64,000 nucleotides of DNA. Source: Gonium pectorale (lineage: Eukaryota; Chlorophyta; Chlorophyceae; Chlamydomonadales; Volvocaceae). Each line of letters begins with the position of its first letter. Position 1 is the stretch's first letter. The position numbers were made by a program, and so were the translations under genes. The stretch is from NCBI GenBank assembly GCA_001584585.1, contig LSYV01000007.1, positions 1,934,070 through 1,998,069 of the forward strand, read 5' to 3'. Under the pieces are notes generated by a model that was not told the DNA's origin, made no database searches, and saw only the letters and a program-made list of their open reading frames with translations. This document shows positions 35,008 to 45,400 of this stretch, piece after piece.

Positions 35008-36234
35008 CTAGTAGTCGTCGCTCTCAGTCTCGAGACCGTCATCCTCACTGTCCTCATCGCCGTCCTTGGATGTGTCAACGTCCACAACGCACGCTCGCTC
35101 AAGGATCACCTTGCCTGCGCGGACCAAGGGTAAGGGCTCGCACGTGTTGCGCATAGTATACATGAAAGACACCGTGCTTTGCTCTTGGAACGGCAGAGGC
35201 CCTACACGCAGAATGGTTTGGAGCCGCACGGGAACGAGAGGGCCTGCCTTATCTACGGGCATGTACACAAAGCGGGCACTTTCGGATAGTCACATGTAGA
35301 CATGCATGAGAGTTCGGCTTGGCCTTACCCTCCTTGTACTTCTGAGACTTCTCGTACGCGACCTCCTGCGGGGATGAGAAGCGGGAGCGGTACAGGCTGC
35401 GTTACGAAAGGGCAATCTAGCCCAACGCATTCGGCTGCACCAGTCCACGCGCGCAAGCATTACACGTTCGGCAACGCTCGCAAGGGAACAGATGCATCGA
35501 GTGCCGCCTGGACGAATGCGCTCGTCGGCTGGCCGGCCACCTTCTGGCTGCTGCCTCTCGCGCCCGCATGGCGCCCCCAGTCACAGACTCACGTAGCGCC
35601 AGCCTACAGGCCACATGCACTTGGAGCAATACACGTCGCACACGACGTGCAAGCCGGTCGTCATCATTCGCTCCTCCCTGGGGCCAGTGGCCAGGTTCAC
35701 TGCTGTGTTGAAGAGGTAGGCGCGGCCGTGTTTGCTGTGAAACTGCCTGCGGCACGGGTGCGCGGATCCGTGCATGGAATTTTATAAGAAGCAGGGGGCA
35801 GGGTTGTACTCGCGCGCAATCTCCAAGAGTCAGGCGACCGAAGTGGCCATGCGGGGCAAGGTAGGCACAAGGTTGAGACGGGGGAGCGAAGGCGCCTGTC
35901 GGGCCTATACTCGTTTGGATAAATTTGCGTGCCAAATGGCAAATCCTACACCGGTGGGCTGCCGGCCTCGAGGCGCAATGTCCTGGAAAAACGCGGACGG
36001 AGGGATATACCGTGCCCGCCCAGCGCCACGCAGCAATTGCAAGACGGTGCGACGGCACTCTCCACGCGTCCTGTCTGCGCCGTGCAGCTCGCAACCGCAG
36101 TGCCGCAGGCGTCATTAGGGTTCTGAATTGGGTTCTTGCCTGGAGAGCAGCTCACTGGCTTTGGCCAAGTTCACGCTGCACATCTTGCATGCGTAAACGC
36201 GCCCGTCAAGCCATTCGTAGAACGGACGGCCCAT
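35008..36234 (-). CDS. Yippee-like zinc-binding protein
   Basis: Four exons join in phase: 36234-36140, 35746-35593, 35365-35329 and 35114-35008, giving 130 residues, close to the usual Yippee/YPEL length. The first exon has VYACKMCSVNLAKASELLS with the first Cys pair (C16, C19). The second has HGRAYLFNTAVNLATG, TTGLHVVCDVYCSKCMWPVGW with the second Cys pair (C72, C75). The third has YEKSQKYKEGK and the last VILER. This is the full Yippee fold, whose two CxxC pairs bind one zinc. The C-terminus adds an acidic tail (DGDEDSEDDG) not found in the core family. YPEL proteins are small, conserved, mostly nuclear or spindle-associated in animals; in algae the role is unknown. The first intron (35747-36139) begins with GCAAGA after AG, a GC-AG intron. 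The ATG lies about 240 nt downstream of the stop codon of the DEMETER-like gene on the same strand. Confidence 0.92.
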
Positions 36235-36440
36235 TTCGCAGCGAGTAGAACGAGGGAGGATGCGGACGTGGCAAGAAAGGGCGCGCAGCCAAAACAGCTT
36301 CTGCAGGTGCTCTGCGTATGTTAATCTTCAATCACTTTGGATGGCCTCTGTGGGGCTAAATGCTCCTGCCTCGCTCCGAATCCGAGACCACTCTGGAGCG
36401 GGCGGTTAGCCATAAGAGTCTTGACAGTGCACTGGAGCAG

Positions 36441-36445
36441 TTACA
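36441..36445 (-). terminator. TGTAA polyadenylation signal, DEMETER-like gene
   Basis: On the minus strand TGTAA begins about 27 nt after the stop codon at 36472. Another overlaps 36465-36469. This gives a very short 3' UTR before the Yippee gene upstream region. Confidence 0.5.
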
Positions 36446-36471
36446 ATTTTTGTCGTAGGATGCCTTACAAC

Positions 36472-39400
36472 TCATCCTCGTCGTTTCGACGGGTTTCCAG
36501 ATCCGTCCCGTGCCGGTTCCCGCCGCCGGCACCCCTGCCCCTGCCCTTGCCCGCGGCACCCGACGTCGACGAAGGTGCCAGGCTGCTTGGGAGGGGCCGT
36601 GGGAAGCCTGGCGGCGCGCGCATGCAAAGCGAACGGGGCCAAATCGTGTGTCAGGACGGGCAGGGGGCCTGCATACTCAGAAATGTGGTCGACCGAGCAG
36701 CGCACAGGTTGAGTAAACAAAAATGCTGCACCGCGCACCTGAGAAGAAGCAGAAGCCTCGCACGCAGACGGCCCCGTCGTTGAACAAGCGCGCAACATCG
36801 GCTGCCGACATGTCCCGGGTTATGCTGGACGTGGCGTGACCCACGTACACCAGGCGCCGCCGCAACGCCGCTGTGGACACGCCGTCGCACGCCGCGTCGC
36901 CGCTCATCAGTGCCGGCGGCATCGAAGACAGCAGCCGCCCGAGCTCGAAGCGCAGCGGATCCCGGGCGGTGTGGTCCACGAGGAATAGTTCGTTGGTCTG
37001 GAAGTAGGTGCCTGGCGCGGAAGACACCCACCAGTCCAGCCGGGGGCGCACCATCCATCAGACGTCGGGGTATCAAACGTCAGAAGTGAGAACTTCAAGA
37101 GGGGGGCCTCGAGTTCTGCGCGTGGAAAAGCCTGGTAAAGTTGTGGGATGACTGCCGTTCGCAGCCACGCACTAGTATCCTGCCTGGCGGCACAGCGTTG
37201 GCTGGAATATGCTCGCGTACCGCGCGCATCTACCACCCCGGCTCCAGCCTTCCCGGTGTGTGTCTAGCTGCCTACTCGCACACACTCCAATGATGCGCAC
37301 GGCACTCATGCCCGCCTGCACGCTCCACCTCTTACCATTCAGAGGGAAGGCCCCCCGTAGAGCCGCCCAGCAGGGGGCCAGTACCGCGGCGTGCAGCTGC
37401 CGGCGCGATATTACCGCCAGCTCCGTGCGGCCTCCAGCCCTCCCCGTCGGCAGCTGCACCCCTTCCGGAGCATGTACGGGTGCCGAGGGCGGCGATGGGG
37501 CGCTCACTTCGGCCGTCTGCTGGACTGCATGATGGTTTGCAAGCAGCGGCCAAGTGGCCTCGGGCCCAAGTGTGCTGCAGCCGGGCCGGACGTCATCGCT
37601 GGCCAGGCGGCGAAGGTCATGCAGCACCTGCCCCGGGTCCACCACCCTCCAGCGAGCGGCCGCCTCCTGCACAGAGTCAAGGGCCGGGCTCAGCGCATCG
37701 GGTGCTCCCAGGGGCGGGACCACGTGGCATTGCAATGCAGCACAAGCCTGGGTGAAACGCCTCACCTGTTCGTTCTTCTGCCGCGCAAACGTGTCCGTCA
37801 CAGGGCCCTTGCCCACCGCCGCCGGGTGCTGTCTGCCCTCCTCCGCCGCCGCAAAGGATAATACCGCCTGCGCCACCCGCGTGTTACCAGAAGGTGCGAC
37901 CCCGCCGATACTCTCCGATGTTGCTGTGGCCGAATCCGACGATAGCGCAGCTCGCGAAGGTTGCTGCTGCCCCGCCTCGGGGGCAAGGAAGAGCAGCACA
38001 TACTGCAGGCCCCCAGACTCGCGTGGTTGACCATGGCGAGGGGCGCCGGGCGCCGCAGCGGACGCCTCGCTCTCCGCGCAGGGACTGGGTGCAGGCCAGG
38101 GCAGCCCGGGGGCGAGGTCGCGGAGCGTATGCCAGGACACCTGCGAGCGCGGGGATTTGCAGCGCAATGGCATGGCTGGTTAGGACAGGTCCGCAGCTGC
38201 ACGGTACCGATGCCGCTGAGTGGGCAACCAGACTTAGGATGGGAAAAGGCCCCCTCGCCTCGATGGCCTAGGCGGGCTGGCCTACGTTCTCACAGGCGAA
38301 GTAGGCCGGCAGGTCTACGTCCTCACAGGCGACGCTCATTCGCATCAATTAGGCGCACCTCAAGGCCAGTCACCAAGCGGCGTGTGCGGCTTTCTACTGG
38401 CCTCGGGCCAGCTTGCGCAGCCTGGCTGGGAACGCGCATCAGAGCACCGCCCGGACCGCTGCCACGACGCGCCGCTGCTGCAGTGTTCCACTGCTGGCCG
38501 CTATTGGCGCCGCCCAGACCGGAGTCGTTGCGGTGAGCTTCCGGGTCGGTGCTGCCGGACAAGGGTCGCTTGGCGTGCTGCGGGATGCGGATCGTGCCGT
38601 CTGGCTCGATGCTGTACAGCGGGGTCTCGTCCTCAGCACCTGTCCAGTGGCCAAACGGCATTGCAACAGGGTCCTACAACAACAGCGTGCAGTACTCAGG
38701 GGCCATGGGCGCCAGCGCACGGAAAGCACGCGGGATCATCGAAAGCAACGGGCTGATGTGGTGCCTGTTTAGGCGACTCGCATCCACGTCCAGGCATGAC
38801 TCCAAGGGCCACCGCTAGCGACCCCCAATCCCCGCCCGCGCTACTCACTGGCGTCCACCGGCGCTGCAGTCGCCACCCTGGTGGCCGCCAGCGCCCGTGA
38901 CAAGAGGTTGAAGGCGTCCGCGGCCCGCGGGTGGCCGCACTTGTCGGGGTGAACCGCCATGCTCAGCTCTCGGAAGCGCTGCCGAGCGGCCGCCGCGCCT
39001 ATGGAGGTTAGCGGCAGCGCAAAGTGTTCCTTAGGCACTGGCACCCAAAACACGCGTTTAGTAGCACTTCAAGACTGTGTCGCAAGGGCATGCGGCCAGC
39101 ACATGTCGGGAGGTGCGTCGCCCCGCCCTGCTCCCCCCTGTCCGCTTCGCACCGTCCGCGAGCCGTGAACCGTGAGCCGTCGGGGCCAGCCCCAGCACCC
39201 GCAGCGCCCACGACATGGCATCGCCAGAGTCAGCCGAAGCGGCGGCCGGGCTTGCGGCCGGGCCAGCTGCCCCTCCCGCCTTGCAGCCAGGCGCCTGGGA
39301 GCCGTCGTCACCCTTGGGGTCGACACATTGAACAGACAGGATGCGCTCTACCTCCAACCACCCGCCGTCGCCAGCCGCTGTCGCTGCTACTGATGCCGCG

Positions 39401-42400
39401 GCCGATACCACACACGCGGCATTCGCAGGCATTGCTGTTTTTGCAGCGGGTTCCTGCCGCGGCGCTGCCCCTTCCGTTGCCACAGCCGCTGGCGGTGCCG
39501 TTGACGCTGATCCCAAGAGATGGGATCTTATTGCCTCCGCAGATCTATCCACCGGCGGCCTTGATGGCGTCTCCGCCGCAGCCGCCTGGCGTCCTCGACG
39601 GGCCGCACCGCCGTCGCGCCGCTCCCGCTGAGCTGGCGTAGCAGGCGCACCGCTGACGATGGACACCCGGTCGACACGGTTCGCCACCGTTCCAGCACTC
39701 TCTGCTGGCGCTGCCGCCAAGGCTACGGCAGACGGCAACGCCCCGGGGGAGCGCCCGCCCGACAAGGCCGCCCCAGGAGGCAATACCACGACCGAGGGCT
39801 GAGGCTCAGGCCACACCGGCGGTTGCGGAGGGCCCGGGGCCACCTGGCAGGCTGCACCACCGGTGGTCGGTGGGTCTGATACGTCTTCTCTGACCGCCCG
39901 TCTCCGTTTGCCCGCAGGCGAGCCATCCGCACCTGCACCTGGCGCCAGGTCGGCAGGCGCATGGCGCCGCCAGCCTTTGGATGTTGCCATCGCGCTCGGC
40001 CCCGGGCCGTGTACCCCGGGACACAGCGCAGTGGGGTCAGGACGGTCGGTGCAAGTCATTCCAGGAACCGGAGGACACGGCTGCGGCGGCGCAGCTTCGG
40101 TTGCAAGAGCCTTGACCGGAGTGACCGTGGGGTACGGCTGAGGAGCAGCCCCGTATTGCCCGGTCCTGGAGGCAGACGTCGGCAAGCCCCCACAGGAGGC
40201 ACCCTCCAGTCCCGTGTGGCGCAAGCTACGGGCCCGCTTCCGGGAGTCAGGGCTGCTACCGGCCCGATCCACGCTACCGGGTTCGTGCTCGGCCGTACCC
40301 CAGCCGAAGCGCGCCCTCCCGGCGCGCGGCGGCAGCTGCCGCCGCTGCAGCGGGGAAGGGTCTTCTGGGCGGGGTGTCTGGGGGGCCCCGTCGCCCGGGG
40401 GTTGCTCCTGCTGCGGCCGGGGTGCCAGCGGCGATGATGAATGGGGCAACGATGGCACTTCGGCCCAGGCAGCTGTTGTCGCAACACAGTCACGTGCTGA
40501 CACGTCCGTGCGCTGCCCTGGCCTCCGGGTGTTGCTGTCCTGCCGGAACTGCAGATTGTAGCGGGACTCACGGCCAGCCATCTGCGCGGCGATGCTTGCC
40601 GCAGCCTGCTGTGCGGCCGCGCGGCGCGGCGGGCGGCTGGACTGTTCCATTCCACGGCTCCGCCCGGATTCTATATTCAGGCCGTCGCCAATAGCACCGC
40701 ACACCAGCAGCGCGAGCGGCCGTCTCGGCGCATCCCCGGTGACAGGCACCACGCTGCTCCGCTCGACCTGCCACGCGCACCCCCCTCCCTCCGGAACCGA
40801 CGGCAAGGGTCCGCCGGCGCTGGCGACGCCCTCAGCTGTCGCTTCCAGCCCCACGCTGGCGTCGTTGCCGTTATCGTCGGGAACCGGGCAGGTCGTGCAC
40901 AACCGCAGCGCCCGCAGACCCTCCAGCAGTCGCTCCACCTCCACCTCCCGCTGCCGCTGCGTCACCTCTGCCGCCGCCGCCGCCACGCAACCTGGACCGG
41001 CATCCCCCAGTTCAGCCGCCGCAGACGCAGACGCAGATGCAGCCGCAGACGCGGCGCCTGGTGGGGTCTCCAACAGTGCTTCTCCGGCCGCCGCTGCGCC
41101 ACGGACCAGACCACCGTCAATGGAGCTGACTATGGCCGCGTGGGCAGACTCCGCCGGCTCCCCAAGCTGCACCACGATAAATTGCGTGCCACTGCCGCTG
41201 GCGCCAGAAACGGAGGCCACGCCCAGGGCTGCGCGCTCCCCGGCCCCTACCCTGCTGCTAGGCCCCGAGGGGTCATCAAACTCCTCTGGCGCTCCAGGAT
41301 CTCCCACACCTGCGGCTATTGTCGCCGTGCAGGTTGCCGTCGCGGCCGCCACGCGGCCACGGCGCTCCGCATCCCGCTCCGCCCATCCATCCGCGGGAGC
41401 GAGAGGCGGTGGCTGCCCCACCACCGGTGCCGGCAGAACGGCAGGGCTGGTGGGCTGCAGTTGCGGCGCCTCAATTCGTGTGCGCTTTGGCTGCCGACGA
41501 GACGGCGCGACGCTGGGCGCTGGCTCAGGTGGGCTGGGCTGCGGTGTCGGCGACACAGCGATGGGAACCTTTGTGGCCACCTGCAGGCGGCACACGGGCC
41601 ATACGCCGTAGCGCGGTTTATACGTTGAAGGCCGTAGGAACAGAGGATCCTCCGCTTGGTAAGATCCAAGCGCGGCGAGGGTGACATAGCCGTAACGCGT
41701 AGGAGCCGAGAACTTCCACGGTGTCATTGCCTGACGTCCCTTTTCGCAGGTGGCGTAGGGAGGGCGCCGTAGCGCGGTGCACCGTATGACGAACCACGAA
41801 GCACGTTAGATCCTGGCTTCGGAACGCTGTGGCCTGTATGATGTGGAAGAAGCCTACCCCGCCTTGCCTCCCTCCCACCGGCCTCACCTGCAGCCGCCGA
41901 CCACCTTGCTTGGCGTAGTCACACTGCGCGGCCAGCGGGCAGCCGCCGCAGTTGGGGTCGCGCTTCTGGCAAAATACCTGCGCCGGCCCACGCGAGCAGT
42001 TGCACGCAGCTACAGCTGTTCAGTGTGAGCCAAAACCGTTTAGGGGATCGGGACATGTGTGACCAGGCCGCGCTGGGGGGCAGTGCTGAGTGCCCAAAGT
42101 GAGGGCATAATCGCGCCAGGCGGGGTCCCCGGCTGCAGCCTGCACAGCCACTCGCACCCGCACGGCTATAATCTCCCTTGCCCTGTGCCCTGTGCCCCCG
42201 GGCCGTTGCCGTAGCCAGCGCGCATGCCGCCGCGCTTTGCCGAGCGAGCGTGCGATCGCCGGGCACGGGAACGCAGAGCGCATCCCAACCCCGCCCACCT
42301 TGCCCAGCGTTATGGCCTGGTAGTGCAGCTCGTAGAGGGTCTCCCGATCGAAGGACATGAGCCGCGCACGGAGGAACTTGTGCACCTGCGCCCGGTCGGC

Positions 42401-45400
42401 CGACCGGAAGGGTGCCGGGAGTGGCCCAGCAGTGGGACAGCAGCTCGCTCGGCGGGAGCCCGCATGCTCAGGCCTCGGTCGCGCGGGATGCCTTGCCAAG
42501 GCAGCGCCAAGTGGACGGCTGCGGCCTCACGGCATAAGTCAAGTCGTTATGCAGGACAAGGCATGTGCCCATTCGCCCTCGTCGCGTCGCACCTCGGGCT
42601 CCTGCGGATACGCGTCCAGCTGCTCCAAGCTGGTCTCGGACTGCCGGCGCGCACGCGTTGTGCCATGCGGAGCAGTCGGCAAGGCCGCCGCGGAGCAAGG
42701 GAAAGCGGGTCGGTGGTGGAGTAGGGCGTCGCTGCGCTGAAGGCAGTTGCGACATGCACGGAGCACAGTGGCCATCTTACACGGAGCTGATCATGCTCGC
42801 ACCTCGATGGGTATCCACCCCAGGCGCGCGAACACTCGGGCCACGTTGATGTCCACCGGGAATTCCTGCAAGCCAATGGGGAAGAGCCGGCCGGGGTGCG
42901 GTGCCAGAGGTACGAGGTGCGGGGGAGGGGACTTGCAGGGGAGGGGGGCTGGAGGAAGACATGAACGGGCATGCATCCCTCGGCGCCCTTACGTTTCCCG
43001 GACACCGGTCTGACCCCGGTGGCGCAACCCGGTGGTGCAACCTGGTGCCGACTGTGGTTCACGACACGGGCGATGCGTTGCCTTTGCACGCCCAGCGCAT
43101 ACATGCGCGGGCGTGCGCACCTTCCTGTGCAGCGTCAGCAGGCTGATGCAGGCGACGCTCTTGCGGCCCAGGCCCGCTATGCCCAGCAGGTACCTGCGAC
43201 GGCAGAGTGCAGTCACTACCATGCACAGCTGGAATCGCGGTGTTGCCTGCGGTGCACTGCACACACCTCTGTGCCTCCTCGTCGTCCGCGTTCCGCAGCC
43301 ACTCCAGCGACATGGACGGCCCTGCCGCGCTACTGCCTCCATGTTCCGCCAGGCCGGAAACAACTTGGCCCTGCCCTGCAGACCCAGCAGCTGCTGTTGC
43401 GTCGAGGCAGGGGACCGCCTCGCCTACCGCCACGCCGCTGTCTCCGTCAGCGCCTTGATCGCCACCGCCGGCCAACCCGCCGTCATCACTAGCGAATGTG
43501 CCCGCCGTGTGCGCTGCTGGCGAAGCCATCGCTGCCTTCCCAGCTCCCGTGCCCTTGCGTGCTCGGGCCTTGCCCCTTGGCGAGGCAGCCGGCGTTGCAG
43601 CTCCGGCAGGTGAAACGGCGGCGATGGCGGCCGCCATCTTTGCAGCATCCACCGCTGCCGTTGCCGCGCCCGGCGCCTCGCCCACCGCTGGCGACGCCGC
43701 CCCCGTCGCCCCCGTTTCCGCCCTGGCGCTGCACTCCCTGTGCGCCATCCCCAGAAAGGCCTTAATCCGCTTGGCCAGGATGATATGCGTGCCCCTGCGA
43801 CCGCAAACGGGCAAAGGCGGCGTGGAGCAAAACAGGACAATCTTGTCGATCCTGAGGCTCGGCAACAGCAGAGTGCAACAGATCTCACGTCGCAGCACAC
43901 GATCGGGCAAATCCCTTTGCAAGTAAGCGTCGCGGCAACAACCGGTAAAACCCGTCGGCCCACAGAGCCCGCATCGCGTCCATGCAGTGTTGCAGGCGTA
44001 CTGCCACCCCCACGCACCTGCAGCGGATCAGCTCCGCCAGCTTCTCCTCCGGCGCCGCCAGCACGTCGGCCCACTCCACCATGTCTTCGCCCTCGGGGAT
44101 GAACGGGCTCGGCTCGACGACGTCCCCCGCCTCTCCAGGCTCACCGCCGTGCCACCCGTAAGAGCTCGGGCAGCCTGCAGCAGCAAGCGGTGACGAACCG
44201 CTGGCGTCACCGGGCACTTCGGTCTGGTCACCACATGCACGAAGCAAGGGGAGCCCGGCCGGTCCGGCGGCTGGCTCCGCGGTTGCCCGTGGGTCAGCTC
44301 GAGCCGCTGCAGCTGCCCGTGCGGCCCGGAAGAACGCCCGCGAGCGGCGGCCCGGAAACGCCGCGACGAGGTTCATGAAGGCAGCCGAGGAGAGCACGTC
44401 CGCTGCGTTCTGCGCGTGCAGAGGTGTGAGGGTGCAAGGAGGTCAGGAGCTCGCGGGCCATCAGACGATAGGTGCACGCCGAGTGGTACAGCGGGGGGGG
44501 GGTAGCGGTGAAGGAGGGAGAGTGCAGCAGGCGATGGGTCGGCCGCTGCCGCCATATGGGAATGCTCGGGTATTCAGTAAGCGACGAAACGAAAGCACCG
44601 CGCGGGCAGCCTCTGTTCCTGTACCTGGGTTAGGAACGTCCCCACCACAGAGTCCAGGACGGAACCGCCCCACCTACAAGGATAACATGGGCGAAGTGTC
44701 AGGATCCCTCTCCAGTCCCTACTTCACCCAACGCAACGAGCACGGCGCCTGATCATAATCTGGTCAACTGCAGCGTAGAAAGCAATGAACGCGCAGAGGT
44801 CGCAAGTCCGTTGCTTTTGGTTTGGGGACGTGCCGTACCTCGTGCGCAGCGAGCGGTCCCCCAGCACACCCCGCATCGCCCGCATGAAGGAGCCGACTCG
44901 CCGCGCCCACAGCGCCTTCTCGTCGTGACCGAAGACGATCATGCTCAGCTGCCCCTCCCGCAGCACTCGCGCGCGCCTGACTGTGGGCTTGCGAGGCGGC
45001 GAGGGCAGGGCCGGCAGGGCCAGCTCGGGACCCCACAGCGGCGCCAGCTGCAGCAGCAGCGCTTCACCCCAGCGCCTGTTGACTGCGCGGCGAAGGCCTG
45101 TACGAGGGAAGGCAGTCGTAGATCGAAAGCCACCGAGATGCAGATTATGTACATGCCGCACCGCTCGGGCCGACCGGCTTCACCAAAGCAAAAGGCGGCT
45201 GCAACGCAGGCGAACCCAGGAAACCAGCAACCGTTGGAAACTGGCTGTTCATATGACTTGGTTGTTATTCATATATGACTTGTGCAGAGAGCGCGATGTA
45301 TAGGAACCCTGCCTGACTTCCCGAGACCAGCCTGCCGCTCTGAAACCCCGACGCACCATCCTCTCGCAGCAGGCTTTCTGGTGGTGACATGCCTTCAACG

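Noticed and set aside
36465..36620. Alternative C-terminus of the DEMETER-like gene ending NDEDEL
   Set aside because: Splice phase from the acceptor at 36668 favours the frame that stops at 36472; kept only as an alternative.
38323..38661. A separate J-domain gene ending at 38323
   Set aside because: A donor at 38358 (GTGCGC) before this stop joins in phase to the next exon at 38140, which carries the DEMETER C-terminal domain.
40592..41611. Plus-strand ORF of 339 codons opposite the DEMETER-like gene
   Set aside because: It is an antisense shadow of a GC-rich coding exon; the minus-strand frame is phase-consistent with its neighbours.
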